A stretch of DNA of 64,000 nt, taken from Saccharomonospora sp. NB11 (GTDB lineage Bacteria; Actinomycetota; Actinomycetes; Mycobacteriales; Pseudonocardiaceae). Made by a program: the position numbers and the translations under genes. Below are positions 7,216 through 15,235 of this stretch, one piece after another. The first letter of the stretch is position 1. Each line of letters opens with the position of its first letter. The notes beneath the pieces are model-generated. The model saw only the letters and a program-made list of their open reading frames with translations, had not been told where the DNA came from and searched no databases. The stretch is taken from assembly GCF_015910535.1 (NCBI RefSeq), contig NZ_JACBJG010000002.1, forward strand, positions 405,982 to 469,981. Direction: 5' to 3'.

Positions 7216-9129
7216 TCATCGCACCAGCTTCACCCTCGGACCCGACTCCTCGGAGACCGGGATGTTGTACCGCTGGGCGAGGTAGGACGCGATCTCGGCG
7301 AACAACGCGCCCGCCGAGCTGCCCTCGGGGATCGTCGTGTCGGGAGCGTCCAACCAGATCCCGACCACGAACCGCGGTTCGTCGGCGGGCAGGATGCCCG
7401 CGAACGTGATGTTGTGCAGTCGATTGCTGTACGCGCCGGTCTTGGGATCGACCTGCTGTCCGGTGCCCGTCTTGCCGGAGATCTGGTAACCCTCCAGCGC
7501 GCCCTCGGGCGCGGTGCCGCTGTAGGCGTAGTCACCGCCCTGGGTCGTGGCGCGCAGCATGTTCCGCACCGTGTCGGCCGTCTTCGGGTCGGTCACCCGC
7601 ACCGTCTCGGGCGCGGGCTCCGGGATTCGCCGTCCGTCCGGCGTGATCTTCGCCTTGACCACCCGGGGCTCGACCCGCACGCCACCGTTGGCGATGGCCT
7701 GATACATGCTCGTCATCTGCACGACCGTCATCGACAGCCCCTGCCCGATGGGGAGGTTGCCGTAGGTCGTCCCCGACCACTGGTCGCGCGGAGGCACGTA
7801 GCCCGGGCTTTCGCCGGGCAGCCCGATCCCGGTGCGCTGGCCGACGCCGAACTTCTTCAGCATCGACATGAATCGCGTCGGCCCCACCTCGTCGGCCAGC
7901 ATCAGCGTGCCCACGTTGGACGACTTCGCGAAGATGCCGGTGACCGTGAAGTTCTGCGTGGCGTGCGACCACGCGTCGTGGACGGTGTGGTCGGCGACGC
8001 GCATGGACCCGGGCACGGCGAGCGTCGTTTCGGGCTTCACGATGCCCGCTTCGATCGCCGCCGTCGCCGTGATGATCTTGGCGACCGATCCGGGCTCGAA
8101 CGGGTTGGAGACCGCCGGATTGCCCATGGCATCGGCCGACGACGGCGGCTCGTTCGGGTTGAAGGTCTGGTGGTTCGCGAGCGCGTACACCTCGCCCGTG
8201 TGCGCGTCGAGGATCACCGCGCTACCGCCCTTGGCGTCCACCTTGTCCACGTACGCGGCGAGGCTGCGCTGCAACTCGTACTGCACGTCGGAGTCGATGG
8301 TCAGTTCGAGATTCGACCCGGGCGTGGCGGGCTGCATGTCGCGTTCGGTGCCGGGGATGACGACGTCCCCACCCTGAGCTGTGTCGACGATCTGCCGTCC
8401 GGGGGTCCCGACGAGGTCGTCGTCGCGATAGGACTCCAGGCCGGACAGGCCATGGATGTTGTGTTCGGACACGTCCTCGCTGTCGGTGCGCCAGTTCGCG
8501 TATCCGACGACGTTCGCGGCGACCTCGGCGCTCGGGTACACGCGCTTGGCGCGCTTCTCGTAGCCGATCTCCACGTACTTCTTGCTGATCGCGTCGGCCA
8601 CGGACGGTTCGACGTCGTCGACGAGGTAGGTGAAGCTGGCGTCCTTGTGGAAGGCGGCGAGGAGTTCGTCCTCGGTGACGAGGTCGGGGACGCGCCGCGC
8701 GATGTACTTCGCGATCTCGGCCGCACGCGTGTCGAAGTTCTCGCCCGACTCGGGGTTCTCGCGCGCGTGCTCCTCCCACGTGAGGCGCATCTGCCGCAGG
8801 TTGACCCAGAGCTTGCGGGTCTCGACGCTGAACGCCAGTTCCGCGCCGTTACGGTCCACGATGGACCCACGCTCGGCAGGGATGTCGATGATCGTGGTGC
8901 GCTGCCGTTCGGCGCGTTCGGACAGCGCCGCGGCCTCGAAAGCCTGGATGTGCACCAGCTTGAGCCCGGCGATCACCAGCACGGCGGTCATCACGATCCG
9001 CCCGACGACGAACCGATTGCGGTTGTTGCGCACGGTGGTGGCCGAACGGCTCCTGCGGGCCCGGACCGAATACGTCCGATGTGGTCCGCGACCCGACTCC
9101 ACCCGCCGTGTTCCCCGCTGCGCCGACAT
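7216..9129 (-). CDS. ftsI: Penicillin-binding protein, FtsI/PBP3 type
   Basis: The 637-residue class B PBP cross-links septal peptidoglycan. A basic cytoplasmic tail of about 43 residues precedes a single signal-anchor helix near 44-62. The dimerisation domain starts at ERGSIVDRNG. The transpeptidase domain has all three motifs: S348-V-A-K (nucleophile S348), S403-S-N405 and K553-T-G-T. No PASTA repeats follow, as in other actinobacterial FtsI (PbpB). It is 38 bases behind ftsL and is the last gene of this dcw segment. murE normally comes next in this cluster; here the next gene is a convergent acyl-CoA synthetase. Confidence 0.93.
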   Translation of the reverse strand: MSAQRGTRRVESGRGPHRTYSVRARRSRSATTVRNNRNRFVVGRIVMTAVLVIAGLKLVHIQAFEAAALSERAERQRTTIIDIPAERGSIVDRNGAELAFSVETRKLWVNLRQMRLTWEEHARENPESGENFDTRAAEIAKYIARRVPDLVTEDELLAAFHKDASFTYLVDDVEPSVADAISKKYVEIGYEKRAKRVYPSAEVAANVVGYANWRTDSEDVSEHNIHGLSGLESYRDDDLVGTPGRQIVDTAQGGDVVIPGTERDMQPATPGSNLELTIDSDVQYELQRSLAAYVDKVDAKGGSAVILDAHTGEVYALANHQTFNPNEPPSSADAMGNPAVSNPFEPGSVAKIITATAAIEAGIVKPETTLAVPGSMRVADHTVHDAWSHATQNFTVTGIFAKSSNVGTLMLADEVGPTRFMSMLKKFGVGQRTGIGLPGESPGYVPPRDQWSGTTYGNLPIGQGLSMTVVQMTSMYQAIANGGVRVEPRVVKAKITPDGRRIPEPAPETVRVTDPKTADTVRNMLRATTQGGDYAYSGTAPEGALEGYQISGKTGTGQQVDPKTGAYSNRLHNITFAGILPADEPRFVVGIWLDAPDTTIPEGSSAGALFAEIASYLAQRYNIPVSEESGPRVKLVR

Positions 9130-9167
9130 CGCCCGCTCTCCCCCTCACCGCGCGTCGCCGCGCGCCG

Positions 9168-9713
9168 TCACCGGTCGTCCTTCTCCTCACCGGATCGTTC
9201 CGGCTTCCGTGGCGGTGCCGTGGCCTCGACGGGCTCTCCGACCACCGACACGGACCCGTCGTCCCGGACCACCAGTCTGGCGGGATTGCCCGCGGGCACC
9301 ATGCCCAGTCCTTCGGCTCGTTCGGCCAGCGACACCGGTGACTGCAACTGTCCCACCTCGCGCCGCAGTTGCTCGGCACGTTCGACGAGTTGGGCGTTGC
9401 GTTCCTTCAGCCGATCGAGGCGATAGGAGTCGGCGATGGCCTGCGTCGACAACCACAGCGAGGTCGCGACTCCACACACCATGAGCGCCATGAGCACGAC
9501 GACGAACGTGGCCCGGGACTTGGGCCAGTTCTGCAGTCCCCGGCGTGTGGCACGAGGTCTGGTGGTCGCGGGAGCCGCGCGTTCCGAGCGCCGTGCGTAC
9601 GCGCGCTGACCGGCTCCGCTGCGCGCGCCGGCCTTCGCGGTGGCGGAGGACCTCGACGACCCACCGCCCGACGTCCGAGTCGCTGCGGGCTTGCGTCGGG
9701 TGGGCACCGTCAC
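9168..9713 (-). CDS. ftsL: FtsL-like septum protein
   Basis: The 181-residue bitopic protein has a long basic, low-complexity cytoplasmic region (1-68), one transmembrane helix (about 69-91) and then a leucine-zipper-like coiled coil ([27 protein letters not shown]). The coiled coil is followed by the [23 protein letters not shown] segment typical of actinobacterial FtsL. It should scaffold FtsQ/FtsB and help recruit FtsI at the division site. Its start overlaps the rsmH stop as ATGA and ftsI follows 38 bases later, so the three genes are one transcript. Sequence conservation of FtsL is low; the assignment rests on topology plus position between rsmH and ftsI. Confidence 0.85.
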   Translation of the reverse strand: MTVPTRRKPAATRTSGGGSSRSSATAKAGARSGAGQRAYARRSERAAPATTRPRATRRGLQNWPKSRATFVVVLMALMVCGVATSLWLSTQAIADSYRLDRLKERNAQLVERAEQLRREVGQLQSPVSLAERAEGLGMVPAGNPARLVVRDDGSVSVVGEPVEATAPPRKPERSGEEKDDR

Positions 9714-10738
9714 CTGTCGTCCCCTCCTCGCTTCTCCGCTGCCCTGAGCCGGACGGACGCCGCGCGCGGATTGCGGCGGATCTCGTCCTCGTCGGCCTTC
9801 TCGGCTCCCCGCGTCACCAGGCGCAGTTCCGGGCCGTGGCCCGGGAGTTCGACCGGAAGCCCTTCGGGCGTGCGCGAGGTCGCCGCCTTGGCCAGGGCCT
9901 GCTTGACGATGCGGTCCTCCAGGGAGTGGTAGGACTCGACGACGATGCGTCCCCCCTCTGCCAGTGCGGAGATCGCCGCCGGAACCGCCTCCCGCAGGAT
10001 GTCGAGCTCGCCGTTCACCTCGATCCGCAACGCCTGGAACGTGCGTTTCGCTGGATGTCCGCCAGTGCGTCGGCTCGGCGCGGGCACGGTGTCGTACAAC
10101 AAGCGCACCAATCGCTCGCTGGTGTCGAACGGCTGCCGCTGTCGCTCGGCCACCACCGCCTTGGCGATGCGGCGAGCGAACTTCTCCTCCCCGTAGTCGC
10201 GCAGGATGCGCGTGAGGTCGTCGACCGAGTAGGTGTTCAGCACCTCGGCCGCAGTCGGGCCGGTCGTCGGGTCCATGCGCATGTCCAGCGGTGCGTCGCG
10301 GGCGTACGCGAAGCCCCGCTCGTCGAGGTCGAGCTGCATCGACGACACGCCGAGGTCCATGAGCACGCCGTCGACCGACGACAGTCCGAGCTCGGCGAGA
10401 ACCTCGGGAATGCGGTGGTACACCGTGTGCACGTAGTGCACCCGGTCGCCGTGGCGGGCCAGCCGACGCCGCGACCGCTCCAACGCCTCGGGGTCGCGGT
10501 CCAGACCGACGACCGTGAGTTGGGGGAACTGGTCGAGCAGCGCGTCGGTGTGGCCACCGAGCCCCAGCGTGGCGTCGACGACGACGGCCTCCCGGTCGGC
10601 GAGCGCGGGCTCGAACAATTCCAGGATCCGGTCCACCAACACGGGCAGGTGGGTCGCCTCCGACGGCGAACCCTCAGCCGCCCCCTCGGTGTCCTGAACA
10701 CCGTCCGTCCTGTCGGCGCTGTCACCGCTGTCGCTCAC
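9710..10738 (-). CDS. rsmH: 16S rRNA m4C1402 methyltransferase RsmH (MraW)
   Basis: This 342-residue SAM-dependent enzyme makes the N4-methyl group of C1402 in 16S rRNA. The family hallmarks are visible: [15 protein letters not shown] near the N-terminus, [16 protein letters not shown] as motif I at about residues 52-67, [14 protein letters not shown] in the middle, and [12 protein letters not shown] followed by [14 protein letters not shown] near the C-terminus. An acidic N-terminal extension of about 25 residues precedes the core. The gene is 129 bases downstream of mraZ, and most of that gap forms a structured RNA, so expression is probably controlled in the leader as well as at the mraZ promoter. 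Confidence 0.95.
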   Translation of the reverse strand: MSDSGDSADRTDGVQDTEGAAEGSPSEATHLPVLVDRILELFEPALADREAVVVDATLGLGGHTDALLDQFPQLTVVGLDRDPEALERSRRRLARHGDRVHYVHTVYHRIPEVLAELGLSSVDGVLMDLGVSSMQLDLDERGFAYARDAPLDMRMDPTTGPTAAEVLNTYSVDDLTRILRDYGEEKFARRIAKAVVAERQRQPFDTSERLVRLLYDTVPAPSRRTGGHPAKRTFQALRIEVNGELDILREAVPAAISALAEGGRIVVESYHSLEDRIVKQALAKAATSRTPEGLPVELPGHGPELRLVTRGAEKADEDEIRRNPRAASVRLRAAEKRGGDDR

Positions 10739-10796
10739 GACATCCCTCTCTCATCGTCGTCGGTCCTCGGTGCCTCCATCCTCGAAGAAAACAGGA

Positions 10797-10868
10797 ACCG
10801 GATGGCGTCAGGTTGCGGACCTGACACCGGGGAAGTTGCATCAGGGCCGCAGCCTCACACCATCCGGT
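10797..10868 (-). ncRNA. Structured leader RNA of rsmH (mraW RNA motif)
   Basis: On the minus strand a closing stem of 9 bp is formed by 10868-10860 (ACCGGATGG) and 10805-10797 (CCATCCGGT). Inside it a perfect 7-bp hairpin pairs 10825-10819 (GTCAGGT) with 10813-10807 (ACCTGAC) around a 5-base loop. The unpaired segment contains CUUCCCC at 10835-10829, which I remember as the conserved core of the actinobacterial mraW RNA motif found in leaders of rsmH. The 5' arm overlaps the mraZ stop codon, and the 3' arm is followed by a U-rich stretch (TTCCTGTTTTC). An attenuator-like switch is therefore possible. Family assignment is from memory; the pairing is directly visible. Confidence 0.75.
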
Positions 10869-11299
10869 CAGAACAAGCCGGGAAGGATCTCCTCCTGCGC
10901 GCTCGCGTAACTGTCCTCGTGTTCTTCCAGGTAGGACGTCCAGGTCTGGGCGTCCCAGATCTCGAGTCGGGTGATCGCGCCGATCACCACGCACTCCTTC
11001 GTGAGCCCCGCATAGCGGCGGAGTTCGGGTGCGATGGTGATGCGGCCCTGCCCGTCGGGGCGTTGCTCGTCGGTGCCCGCGAACAGGTATCGCTGGTAAG
11101 CACGGACCGCTTCGTTGGTGAACGGCGCTTCCGCGACCTTGCGGGCGAGCTGTTCGAACTCGGCGCGCGGGAACGCGAAGAGGCAGTGATCTTGTCCCTT
11201 GGTGATCATCAGCCCACCTGCCAGCGCGTCGCGGAACTTCGCAGGCAGCGTGAGCCGCCCCTTGTCGTCCAGCTTCGGAGTGTGGGTGCCGAGAAACAC
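10868..11299 (-). CDS. mraZ: Transcriptional regulator MraZ
   Basis: The 143-residue protein has two AbrB-like swapped-hairpin repeats, each with the DxxGR signature ([17 protein letters not shown] at about 10-26 and [19 protein letters not shown] near 81-99). MraZ forms a ring oligomer that binds direct repeats in front of the dcw operon and usually represses it. Three such repeats with 10-bp spacing lie 72 bases upstream of this start, across the -10 box. The GTG/ATG choice is clear: the protein begins [14 protein letters not shown] as in homologues, with GGGGAGGTGG upstream. It leads the mraZ-rsmH-ftsL-ftsI transcript. Confidence 0.95.
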   Translation of the reverse strand: MFLGTHTPKLDDKGRLTLPAKFRDALAGGLMITKGQDHCLFAFPRAEFEQLARKVAEAPFTNEAVRAYQRYLFAGTDEQRPDGQGRITIAPELRRYAGLTKECVVIGAITRLEIWDAQTWTSYLEEHEDSYASAQEEILPGLF

Positions 11300-11370
11300 C
11301 GGCCTCCACCTCCCCTACCGACCAGCGCCAGAACCCCGGGGTTCCCTCGAGATCGGCCACGGAGCTTCCT

Positions 11371-11400
11371 ACTGCCCCACTGCGCTCCACCGTACCCCAC
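11371..11400 (-). promoter_or_regulatory. MraZ operator: three direct repeats at 10-bp period
   Basis: Read on the minus strand, 11400-11371 is three contiguous 10-base units: GTGGGGTACG, GTGGAGCGCA and GTGGGGCAGT. They give TGGGG-N5-TGGAG-N5-TGGGG, which fits the TGGGN-N5 repeat known for MraZ. The repeats cover the -10 hexamer and the start point of the promoter described separately, so bound MraZ should block initiation (autorepression). Spacing is exact; the middle unit has one deviation. Confidence 0.85.
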
Positions 11401-11416
11401 TTTGCACCACAGTCAA
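11389..11416 (-). promoter_or_regulatory. mraZ (dcw) promoter
   Basis: On the minus strand a -35 TTGACT (11416-11411) and a -10 TACGGT (11394-11389) are separated by 16 bases, a good sigma-70-type actinobacterial promoter. The start point would be near 11382, leaving a leader of about 80 bases before the mraZ ATG at 11299. The MraZ repeats overlap the -10 box. The rest of the 255-base gap upstream to espG shows no gene. Confidence 0.75.
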
Positions 11417-11554
11417 CGTCGCAGCGCGCGAAACTCAGCGATGTCAACGACATTTGCGCAGGTCACGGCCGTGTGTCCACAGTGGGGTGCGCGCCGGGGT
11501 CGCCGCGGCGGGTGACGCCGGATCGAAGCAATCGGACACTGCCGAACCGGTCGA

Positions 11555-12322
11555 CTAGGCCCCCACACACACTCCGGACTCGTCGACGAGGTCCGCCAGG
11601 CGCGTGACGATCCGTGCCGGGTCCGCCGGGACGAGACTCAACCACGTCTCCCCGCCACGCCCCGGTGCGACCATCCCGAGATAGCCGCCCTCGTCGGTGA
11701 CGAACCAGCTCACTCCACCGAGCCGACGCCGACGGCTGCCACTGGCGATGTGCACGGAGAACTGCCCGGCAGCGAGCACGGGCCGGGACTGCACGGCCAA
11801 CGCTTCCCGTGCCTGCTGCTCGAACACGCGCGCCCGTCGAGTCGCCGAGTCGCTCACGGCGGCGTCCGCGACGCCGACCAGCGCCGACGCGGGCAGACTG
11901 ACTCCCATGCCCGGACCGGCGGCGAAGTCGGGGAGCACCCCGACGACGGCGTCGTACACTTCGCCGGGCCGGATCGCCGTCAGGGCCACGGTGCGCCGAG
12001 GCTGCACGGCGAGCACACCACGGTCGGCCGTCACCGCGGCGACGGCACGCACGGGATCCGGATCGGCGAGATCGACCATCGCCTCGCAGTCCACGGTCAA
12101 CGAGGCGTGGGCAAGCAGGTCGAGTCGCTCCCGCAGATCCTCATCGAGGCTCCACCCACGCGCGAGACCGCGTTCGGCGAGGTTGGCGTAGACCTCGGCG
12201 CGGATGCGGTCGCGTTCCTCCTCCGTGCGCCCCACACTGGGCACGGCCAGCACCCCCGGGGGCGTGGTGTGCCCGAGGTCGGACCACAGGATGTCGAAGG
12301 CCGACGCCGACACTCGGATCAC
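11555..12322 (-). CDS. EspG-family type VII secretion chaperone
   Basis: The 255-residue protein matches EspG chaperones, which bind the tip of PPE partners in the cytosol and keep PE-PPE pairs soluble for ESX secretion. Typical features are the N-terminal strand ISASAFDILW-like segment (RVSASAFDILWSDLG), the ExxRxRxEVxANLAERGL helix, and alternating strands with the late SWFVTDEGGYLGMV. EspG is highly diverged, so the call rests on this pattern plus the PPE-like gene directly upstream (ATGA overlap at 12319-12322). It is the last gene of the four-gene mini-operon and is followed by the mraZ promoter region. Confidence 0.75.
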   Translation of the reverse strand: MIRVSASAFDILWSDLGHTTPPGVLAVPSVGRTEEERDRIRAEVYANLAERGLARGWSLDEDLRERLDLLAHASLTVDCEAMVDLADPDPVRAVAAVTADRGVLAVQPRRTVALTAIRPGEVYDAVVGVLPDFAAGPGMGVSLPASALVGVADAAVSDSATRRARVFEQQAREALAVQSRPVLAAGQFSVHIASGSRRRRLGGVSWFVTDEGGYLGMVAPGRGGETWLSLVPADPARIVTRLADLVDESGVCVGA

Positions 12323-12927
12323 ACCGGGACCGACCTTCCGACCGCCGACGCCGGCCCCTGGCCGGACTCCGAGTCCCGCGTCAGAGGCGGGGGGTCGGGG
12401 AACGTCGCGTCGGGCACGGCTTCACCGAGTGAGGTGTCACGCGTGTACATCACGTCGATCGCGCGCTGTCGGGCCTGCTCGGCCTCCTCGCGTCGAGCCG
12501 CCATCGACTCGGACAGCCCCACGAGCTGCCAGACGTCCCCGCTGGCGACGGCGTCACGGATGAGGACGGCGGCGTCGTAGGACACCGGCTCGGGCATCTC
12601 GGCCTTCGCCCGACTGGCCACCTCGGCCTGCACCGCCACCGCCTCGCCGACCGTCTCCGACACCGCCGCGGCGCGCTCGGACCAGGAGGCCGCGTCGTGC
12701 ACCACCGTGCGCAGCGCCTCGGCGGCGGCCCCCTGCCACGCGCTCTCACTGCGGCCTGACAGATTCGTGAGGAGTTCGCCCGCCTCACGCAGCGCCTGCG
12801 CGAGTTCGCTCCACTCCCGACTGATCTCGCCCGCCGCCACCGGGTCGTTGCCGTTGCTCACCTCCGCGTGCAACTGCTCGTGGCTGTAGGCCTCATAGCG
12901 GCGGTCGGCGACTGGTCTCGCGGTCAT
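12319..12927 (-). CDS. PPE-like/WXG100-superfamily secreted helical protein
   Basis: From ATG 12927 the product is 202 residues, all helix-forming for its first 150. An N-terminal YEAYSHEQLHAEVSNGNDP segment precedes a helical hairpin (EISREWSELAQALREAGELLTNL, turn with AWQG, AAAEALRTVVHDAASWSERAAAV). The W-x-G turn (SAWQGAAAEA) is the WXG100/PPE hallmark. A proline-rich tail of about 35 residues ends the protein. The ATG overlaps the DUF3558 stop (ATGA) and the EspG gene overlaps its own stop, so the genes are tightly coupled. It is probably the PPE partner of the PE-like protein encoded two genes upstream. It lacks a canonical PPE motif at the extreme N-terminus. Confidence 0.7.
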   Translation of the reverse strand: MTARPVADRRYEAYSHEQLHAEVSNGNDPVAAGEISREWSELAQALREAGELLTNLSGRSESAWQGAAAEALRTVVHDAASWSERAAAVSETVGEAVAVQAEVASRAKAEMPEPVSYDAAVLIRDAVASGDVWQLVGLSESMAARREEAEQARQRAIDVMYTRDTSLGEAVPDATFPDPPPLTRDSESGQGPASAVGRSVPV

Positions 12928-13499
12928 GTCAGCTCCGGCTCGATGAGTTCGGCCACCGTGGTGGCGCGGGTGCAGGCCTGGGCCGTGTCCCGGAAGTCGG
13001 TGGTGGTGACGTCGACGTGGACGCTGCGTGCCCCGGGGCGTCCGACCGCCACCGTCACCGAACACGTCCCGTCGTCGGCGGCCGGATCGGCGATGCGCAC
13101 GGCGTCGAGCGCCCCGATGCGCACGTCCTCGACGTGGGCGGCACGCGAACGCACCGTGTCGAGGTCGGTGCGTTCGTCGACCGTCACGGTGACGCCGAAC
13201 GCGCCGGGCTGGACGTACTCGCACGCACGGGAGCCCGCCACGGTGGTGGGCTCGCCCAACGCGCTCAGCCCCGCCGTCGACCGGTCCGTCGCGTCGAGCA
13301 GGGCACAGGGATCGAGTGCGGCCGCGTCGGTGGGCTCCGCCGACCGCGTGGCCGACGCGGCGGACGTCGCCACCACACCGCCGTCCCCGGTCGGCTCCGA
13401 CTGTGACGAGCGCGCGCCGCACCCCGCGGCCGCCACGGCGACCGTCAGCACCAACAGGAGACGGGGTCCGGGAACACGCACGCCGGTGTCAGCCTCCAC
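12924..13499 (-). CDS. DUF3558-type lipoprotein
   Basis: The 191-residue product has a lipoprotein signal: basic start, hydrophobic LLLVLTVAVAAA and lipobox AAGC at about residues 24-27. A low-complexity Ser/Thr/Ala linker follows. The folded domain begins with the DUF3558 pattern DPCALLDATD, contains CEYVQPGAFGVTVTV, and ends with ACTRATTVAELIEPEL. DUF3558 lipoproteins are common in Pseudonocardiales, often beside ESX-type genes; function is unknown. ATG 13499 overlaps the upstream gene by 11 bases; GTG 13481 is an alternative that gives a more usual signal peptide length. It should be anchored on the outer face of the membrane. Confidence 0.8.
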   Translation of the reverse strand: MEADTGVRVPGPRLLLVLTVAVAAAGCGARSSQSEPTGDGGVVATSAASATRSAEPTDAAALDPCALLDATDRSTAGLSALGEPTTVAGSRACEYVQPGAFGVTVTVDERTDLDTVRSRAAHVEDVRIGALDAVRIADPAADDGTCSVTVAVGRPGARSVHVDVTTTDFRDTAQACTRATTVAELIEPELT

Positions 13500-13836
13500 C
13501 CACGCAGTCCACGCCGTCGGCCGCGGCGCGGTCCTGCTCGTCGTACCGACGCAGTGCGGTCTCGATGCGCTCCTTGAGCTGCCCGATCTCCTGCCCGAAC
13601 CGCGTCAACGACTCCGCCGCACAGCCGGTGTCGTCGATGCCGTACCGGGCCATGAAGTCGCCGATCTCCTTGGCGTAGCCATCACCGAGCGGCACCGATC
13701 GACCGAGCACGTTCACCCGTCGCACCATGCGCCCGACCGCGTCCTGCACCTCGGTCAACTTGGCGAAGGTCTCCGCGGCGATCTCGGGTGACACGGCGAA
13801 CCCGTCGGACGGCACACGCACGTCGACTTCGGTCAT
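13489..13836 (-). CDS. PE-like/WXG100-type small helical protein with YxxxD signal
   Basis: A 115-residue, mainly helical protein. Helix 1 runs about 16-45 (PEIAAETFAKLTEVQDAVGRMVRRV) and helix 2 about 74-106 (AESLTRFGQEIGQLKERIETALRRY). Directly after helix 2 comes Y98-D-E-Q-D102, matching the YxxxD/E type VII secretion signal carried by PE and EsxB-like substrates. A cysteine pair (C72, C111) is unusual. I start it at ATG 13836; a GTG three bases earlier is also possible, and AGAGAGG is upstream. It opens the operon DUF3558 - PPE-like - EspG. No family name can be given with certainty. Confidence 0.65.
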   Translation of the reverse strand: MTEVDVRVPSDGFAVSPEIAAETFAKLTEVQDAVGRMVRRVNVLGRSVPLGDGYAKEIGDFMARYGIDDTGCAAESLTRFGQEIGQLKERIETALRRYDEQDRAAADGVDCVGGG

Positions 13837-13876
13837 CACCGCACCTCTCTCCGTAGCCGACCGACTACGCTGCCGT

Positions 13877-13904
13877 AGCGTAGGCGAGTTCGGACTCCCG
13901 CCAA
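13877..13904 (-). promoter_or_regulatory. Promoter of the type VII secretion mini-operon
   Basis: On the minus strand TTGGCG (13904-13899) and TACGCT (13882-13877) are spaced by 16 bases. Transcription would start near 13870, about 34 bases before the ATG at 13836. The -10 sits in a 7-bp inverted repeat, CTACGCT-N5-AGCGTAG (13865-13883), which could be a regulator site. Confidence 0.55.
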
Positions 13905-14115
13905 GATCTGCGATCCGAAGTCACCTGAAAGGGGCAATCCTTTGCTGTGGGATGCTGCGCTTCCCCAGCGAGAGTGATCGACAAGGCGGCAACGCCGCCG
14001 GGGCCGCCGTTTGACACACTGCGTGTCGGCCGGCTCGCAACCGAACCCGCCGGGCGACGAAGGTCCTTGCCAGGGCGTTCGGGGTGCCCGAGGGCTTTTC
14101 GTACCAGGAGGTCGT
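13905..14115 (+). other. moxR leader region
   Basis: The divergent gap between the T7SS operon and moxR holds no gene I can support. It contains a GGCGGC-AAC-GCCGCC hairpin near 13986-14000, the short repeat GACAC-N5-GTGTC near 14011-14025, and CCGAAC/GTTCGG arms that could pair across about 14040-14090. AGGAGG at 14106-14111 is the moxR ribosome site. A structured 5' leader is possible, but I recognise no known RNA family. Confidence 0.35.
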
Positions 14116-15228
14116 GTGACGTCGAGAGGACAGTCCACCACTGTGTCCACCCCCATCCCCGCGGGCGACGGCCGTTCCGCCACGGAGTCGCACTACCCCT
14201 CCGACGGGCACACCGGTGAACACGGCGCCCCCAGCCCCTACGGAACCCGTGACGAGAGTTCGGTCCCGGCCGTCGGTCTCGACCAGCTTCACGACACCGT
14301 GCGGCGGATCGCCGCCAACGTCGAACGCGTGCTGGTCGGCAAGCCCGAGGTCGTCCGGGTCGCGCTCGTGACCCTGCTCGCCGAAGGGCACCTGCTGGTC
14401 GAGGACGTGCCCGGGGTCGGCAAGACCTCGCTGGCGAAGGCGCTGGCCCGCTCCATCGACTGCCCGGTCAGTCGGCTGCAGTTCACCCCCGACCTGCTGC
14501 CCAGCGACGTCACCGGCGTCTCGATCTACAACCGTCAGCAGTCGGACTTCGAGTTCCGGCCCGGGCCGGTGTTCGCCAACATCGTCGTCGGCGACGAGAT
14601 CAACCGCGCCTCGCCGAAGACTCAGTCCGCACTGCTGGAGTGCATGGAGGAACGGCAGGTGACCGTCGACGGCACCACCTACGAGCTCGGTCGGCCGTTC
14701 ATGGTCATCGCGACGCAGAACCCGGTGGAGATGGAGGGCACCTACGCCCTGCCGGAGGCCCAGCGCGACCGCTTCACCGCGCGGCTGTCGATCGGCTATC
14801 CCGACGTCGCGGCCGAACTGGCCATGGTCGACGAGCACGCCGGCACGAACCCGTTGGACGACCTGCGGCCCGTGTCCGACGGAGCCACCGTGCAGCGGCT
14901 GATCGAGAAGGTGCGCACGCTGCACGTCTCGCCCGAGGTCAAGCAGTACGCCGTCGAACTCACGGCCGCGACGCGCCAGCTCCCCGAAGTGAGGCTCGGT
15001 GCCTCCCCGCGAGCGACGCTGCAGCTCGTACGCGCCGCCCGTGCGCAGGCCGCGCTCTCGGGCCGCGAGTTCGTCGTCCCCGACGACCTGCACGCGGTGG
15101 CCATCCCCGTGCTGGCCCACCGGCTCGTCCTGACGACGGAGGCCCACGCCGCCCGCCGGTCGGCGACCGACGTGGTGCGCGCGATCCTCGCCCGGGTCCC
15201 CGTTCCGCACGGCAACCGACCCCGGTAG
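14116..15228 (+). CDS. MoxR-family AAA+ ATPase
   Basis: I start this 370-residue protein at GTG 14116, four bases after AGGAGG; an upstream in-frame ATG at 14011 lies in the leader and has no ribosome site. After a disordered 50-residue N-terminus the AAA+ core shows Walker A (EDVPGVGKTS, about residues 98-107), Walker B (VVGDEINRASPKTQSALLECMEE) and sensor 1 (VIATQNPVEMEGTYALPEAQRDRF). MoxR proteins act as chaperones that activate partner complexes, often through DUF58/VWA proteins. The next two genes are exactly that set: DUF58 and a transglutaminase-like membrane protein, all in one operon. Confidence 0.9.
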   Translation: MTSRGQSTTVSTPIPAGDGRSATESHYPSDGHTGEHGAPSPYGTRDESSVPAVGLDQLHDTVRRIAANVERVLVGKPEVVRVALVTLLAEGHLLVEDVPGVGKTSLAKALARSIDCPVSRLQFTPDLLPSDVTGVSIYNRQQSDFEFRPGPVFANIVVGDEINRASPKTQSALLECMEERQVTVDGTTYELGRPFMVIATQNPVEMEGTYALPEAQRDRFTARLSIGYPDVAAELAMVDEHAGTNPLDDLRPVSDGATVQRLIEKVRTLHVSPEVKQYAVELTAATRQLPEVRLGASPRATLQLVRAARAQAALSGREFVVPDDLHAVAIPVLAHRLVLTTEAHAARRSATDVVRAILARVPVPHGNRPR

Positions 15229-15235
15229 CGCTGCC

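Noticed and set aside
13865..13883. Terminator hairpin upstream of the T7SS operon
   Set aside because: The 7-bp inverted repeat overlaps the -10 box of the promoter and lies upstream of the first gene, so a regulatory site fits better.
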